Source: Archivesica marissinica
Lineage: Eukaryota > Mollusca > Bivalvia > Venerida > Vesicomyidae
DNA length: 64,000 nt
Assembly (NCBI GenBank): GCA_014843695.1
Contig: CM026395.1
Coordinates: 53,716,496-53,780,495, forward strand
Direction of reading: 5' to 3'
The notes below the pieces were generated by a model that did not search any database, was not told the DNA's origin, and worked only from the letters and a program-made list of their open reading frames with translations. Both the position numbers and the translations under genes were made by a program. Shown piece after piece: positions 60,301 through 64,000 of this stretch (its first letter is position 1; every line of letters begins with the position of its first letter).

Positions 60301-60474
60301 GTTTTTAATAAGATTGTATTGTTGTTGTTTTTAATGATTGTATTGTTGTTGTTTTTAATGATTGTATTGTTGTTGTTTTTAATAAGATTGTATTGTTGTT
60401 GTTTTTAATATGATTGTATTGTTGTTGTTTTTAATATGATTGTATTGTTGTTGTTTTTAATATGATTGTATTGT
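57335..60474. repeat. Minisatellite, 24/26-bp unit, T/G-rich
   Basis: About 128 units around 'attgttgttgtttttaatga' with 'ttgt'; the 26-bp form has 'taatatga', and a few copies have one fewer 'ttg'. The plus strand is almost free of C. Multiple-of-three units give short hydrophobic cycles (MIVLLLFL) in plus frames, which are read-through. Confidence 0.96.
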
Positions 60475-60799
60475 GGCAAAATATATATATAATACTTGCA
60501 ATAAAACAATTATAGTTATGAAAGTAGTGTCTATAGTTGCTGTATATATTATTTATAGTTGCATGAACTGTTTGTAGTTGCCAAAAATAATTCACCTCAA
60601 TATGTTTACCCCTTCCCTAAATCATGTGCCCCTCCATGTGCCTCCCTGCAAATAATACCCTAGCTATGCCACTGTCTGGATGAGGCGATTGTAGGATTTA
60701 AATTATCGGTATTGGTGTCTATGTACTTTCTGAGAAGGAGATTTAACTATCCCCGTCTAGACATTCTAAACCTCCTGCAAGTCTGACCGATCCTCATTT
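60475..60799. other. Unique spacer between two C-poor arrays
   Basis: Ordinary AT-rich sequence of normal base composition; no feature recognised. Confidence 0.5.
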
Positions 60800-63700
60800 T
60801 ATTGAGGTGATAGGGATTATTGAGGTGATGGGGGGGTATTGAGGTGATGGTATTGAGATAATGGTGGGAGGTTATTAAGATGATGGGGGGGCAGGGTTTA
60901 TTGAGATGATGGGGGGGGGGACTATTGAGGTGATGGTATTGAGATAATGGTGGGAGGTTATTAAGATGATGGGGGGCAGGGTTTATTGAGATGATGGGGG
61001 GGTTATGAGATGATGGGGGGGGTTATTGCGATGATGGGGGGTGTATTGAGATGATGGGGGGTTATTGAGATGATGGGGGGGTTATTGAGATGATGGGGGG
61101 GTATTGAGATGATGGGGGGGGTTATTGAGATGATGGGGGGGGGGGGTATTGAGATGATGGGGGGTTATTGAGATGATAGGGGGTTATTGAGATGATGGGG
61201 GGTTATTGAGAGATGGGGGGTTATTGAGATGATGGGGGGGTTTTATTGAGATGATGGGAGGTTATTGAGATGATGGGAGGTTATTGAGATGATGGAGGGT
61301 ATTGAGATAATGGGGGGGTTATTGATGGGGGTTATTGCGATAATGGGGGGTTATTGAGATGATGGGAGGTTATGAGAGATGGGGGTTATTGAGATGAAGG
61401 GGGGGGTATTGAGATGATGGGGGGGTTATTGAGATGATGGGGGGATTATTGAGATGATGGGGGGGGGGGGTATTGAGATGATGGGGGGGGGGTTATTGAG
61501 TGATGGGGGGGGGTTATTGAGATGATGGGGGGGTTATTGAGATGATGGGGGGGTTATTGAGATGATGGGGGGGATTATGAGATGATGGGGGGGGGGGATT
61601 GAGATGATAGGGGGGGGTTATTGAGATGATGGGGGGATTATTGAGATGATGGGGGGGTATTGAGATGATGGGGGGGGTTATTGAGATGATGGGGGATATT
61701 GAGATGATGGGGGGGTATTGAGATGATGGGGGGGGTTATTGAGATGATGGGGGGGGTTATTGAGAGATGGGGGGTATTGAGATGATGGGGGGGTTATTGA
61801 GATGAGGGGGGTATTGAGATGATGGGGGGTATTGAGATGATGGGGGGGTATGAGATGTGGGGGGGGTTATCGAGATGATGGGGGGTTATTGAGATGATGG
61901 GGGGGTATGAGATGATGGGGGGGGGGGTTATGAGATGATGGGGGGGTTATGAGATGATGGGGGGGTTATGAGATGATGGGGGGTTATTGAGATGATGGGA
62001 GGTTATGAGAGATGGGGGGTTATTGAGTGATAGGGGGGGGGGGGTTATTGAGATGATGGGAGGTATTGAGATGATGGGGGGTTATTGAGATATGGGGGGG
62101 TATGGAGATGATGGGGGGGTATGAGATGAGGGGGGGGGGGGGTATTTGAAATGATGGGGGGTATTGAGATTGATGGGAGGGGGTTATGAGATGAGGGGGG
62201 GGTATTGAGATGATGGGGGGTATTGAGATATGGGGGGGGGATGAGATGATGGGGGGGGTATGAGATGATGGGGGGTTATTGGGATGATGGGGGGGTTATT
62301 GAGATGAGGGGGGGGATTATGGAGTGATGGGGGGGTTATTGAGGTGATGGGTTGAGATAATGGTGGGAGGTTATTAAGATGATGGGGGGGCAGGGTTATT
62401 GAGATGATGGGGGGGGGATATGAGGTGATGGATGAGATAATGGTGGGAGGTTATGAAGATGATGGGGGGCAGGGTTTTTGAGATGATGAGGGGGTTATTG
62501 AGATGATGGGGGGTTATTAGATGATGGGGGGTGTATTGAGATGATGGGGGTTATTGAGATGAGGGGGGTTATTGAGATGATGGGGGGGTATTGAGATGAT
62601 GGGGGGGGTATTGAGATGATGGGGGGGGGTATGAGATGATGGGGGTTATTGAGATGATAGGGGGGTATTGAGATGATGGGGGGGTTATTGAGATGATGGG
62701 GGGGGGGTTATTGAGATGATGGGGGGGTTTTATTTGAGATGATGGGAGGTTATTGAGATGATGGAGGTTATTGAGATGATGGGAGGTTATTGAGATAATG
62801 GGGGGGTTATTGATGGGGGTATTGCGAAAGGGGGGTTATGAGATGATGGGGAGGTTATTGAGATGATGGGTGATTGAGATGATGGGGGGGGTATTGGGGG
62901 TTATTGAGATGATGGGGGGGGTTATTTGAGATGATGGGGGGATTATTGAGATGATGGGGGGGTATTGAGATGATGGGGGGGGGGGTATTGAGAGATGGGG
63001 GGGGGGGGTTATGAGATGATGGGGGGGGTTATTGAGATGATGGGGGGGTTATTGAGAGATGGGGGGATTATGAGATGATGGGGGGGGTATTGAGATGATA
63101 GGGGGGGGTTTTGAGATGATGGGGGGCTTATGAGATGATGGGGGGGTATTGAGATGATGGGGGGGGGTATTGAGTGATGGGGGGATTATTGAGATGATGG
63201 GGGGGGTTGAGATGATGGGGGGGGGTTATTAGATGATGGGGGGGTTATTGAGATGTGGGGGGGTATTGAGATGATGGGGGGGGTATAGGATGATGGGGGG
63301 GGTATTGAGATGATGGGGGGTTATGAGATGATGGGGGGGTTATTGAGATGATGGGGGGGGGTTATCGAGATGATGGGGGGTTATGAGATGATGGGGGGGG
63401 TTATGAGATGAGGGGGGGTTATGAGATGAGGGGGGGGGTATTGAGATGATGGGGGGGTTATTGAGATGATGGGGGGTATTGAGATGATGGAGGTTATTGA
63501 GAGGATGGAGGGGGGTTATGGATGATGGGGGGTTATGAGATGATGGGAGGTTATGAGGGATGGGGGGTTATTGAGATGATGGGGGGTTATTGAGATGATG
63601 GGGGGGTTTGAGGATGAGGGGGGGGGGGGGGGGGTATTTGAATGATGGGGGGGCTTGAGATGATGGGGGGGGGTTATTGAGATGATGGGGGGGGTATTGA

Positions 63701-64000
63701 GATGATGGGGGGTTTTGAGATGATGGGGGGGTATTGAGATGATGGGGGGGTATTGAGATGATGGGGGGGGTATTGGATGATGGGGGGGTTATTGAGATGA
63801 TGGGGGGGGTATGTGAAATGATGGGGGGGGATTGAGATGAGGGGGGGGGGGTTATTGAGATGATGGGGGGGGTATTGAGATGATGGGGGTATTGAGATGA
63901 TGGGGGGGTATTGAGATGATGGGGGGGTTATTGAGATGAGGGGGGGTTATTGAGATGATGGGGGGTTATGAGATGATGGGGGGGTTATTGAGAGGAGGGG
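60800..64000. repeat. G-run minisatellite, about 19-21 bp unit, open-ended
   Basis: About 160 units of 'ttattgagatgatgg' followed by a run of roughly 4 to 15 G. Many units have lost one base ('tatgag', 'gagtgatg', 'gagatgag'), most often towards the right. The array continues beyond the right edge. Small single-base losses could be real decay or sequencing error in homopolymers. Confidence 0.96.

Overview
This window is eukaryotic, intergenic and made almost entirely of repeats. I see no single-copy cellular gene. The organism is most likely a bivalve mollusc or a close relative. That is an inference from repeat style: dispersed elements opening with an 'acaagagggccat' motif, tRNA-derived SINEs, piggyBac-like and pogo-like MITEs, hAT and PIF/Harbinger DNA transposons, and GT-AG introns inside a transposon gene. 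Nothing looks bacterial: there are no ribosome binding sites, operons or compact gene layout. One run of exactly 1000 N (6848-7847) is an assembly gap.

About half of the resolved sequence consists of some two dozen tandem arrays with mostly unrelated units of about 19 to 77 bp. Nearly all long open frames here are read-through of those arrays and are not listed as genes. In order: 59-66 bp units (1-1511), 19 bp (1755-2573), 77 bp (3114-4241), 29 bp (5242-6847), the gap, 57/59 bp (7848-10920), G-run units (11230-11799), 42 bp (14141-14268), 51 bp in two blocks (14854-15415 and 16412-17101), 38 bp (17486-17948), 36 bp (18922-19580), 19 bp (21236-23662), 28 bp (23852-24554), 24 bp (25998-27649), 33 bp (28438-29360), 58 bp (29635-30102), 24 bp (30481-33200), 28 bp (36979-37725), 25 bp (46002-46470), 41 bp (46508-47133), 19 bp (48529-50848), 24 bp (53283-53546), 24/26 bp (57335-60474) and a G-run array running off the right edge (60800-64000).

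The recognisable coding content belongs to DNA transposons. The best preserved is a 4.6 kb PIF/Harbinger element (38517-43136, TAA target duplication). It carries a spliced MADF-domain protein gene on the plus strand and, converging on it, a DDE transposase on the minus strand that is broken by a stop and a frame change near its N-terminus. This element sits inside a hAT-type element (38134-43734, perfect 8-bp duplication ATTTAAAC) and itself contains a pogo-like MITE (41031-41207, TA flanks), giving a three-level nest. A smaller Harbinger derivative (12485-14107, TTA duplication) keeps only a broken MADF-like frame. Other relics are a second copy of the same hAT family (53259-55026), a hAT element with a decayed dimerisation domain (33328-34733), a Tc1/mariner C-terminal relic (44380-44530), and two elements with TACCGTA-type inverted repeats (35225-36300 and 55425-56226).

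The main biological theme is that several tandem arrays appear to have grown inside mobile elements. The 33-bp array corresponds to a single unexpanded unit in a related dispersed element at 34764-34990, the 77-bp array ends in pogo-like termini, the 19-bp and 28-bp arrays at 21-24.5 kb lie within copies of one dispersed repeat, and a 24-bp array lies just inside the end of a hAT element.
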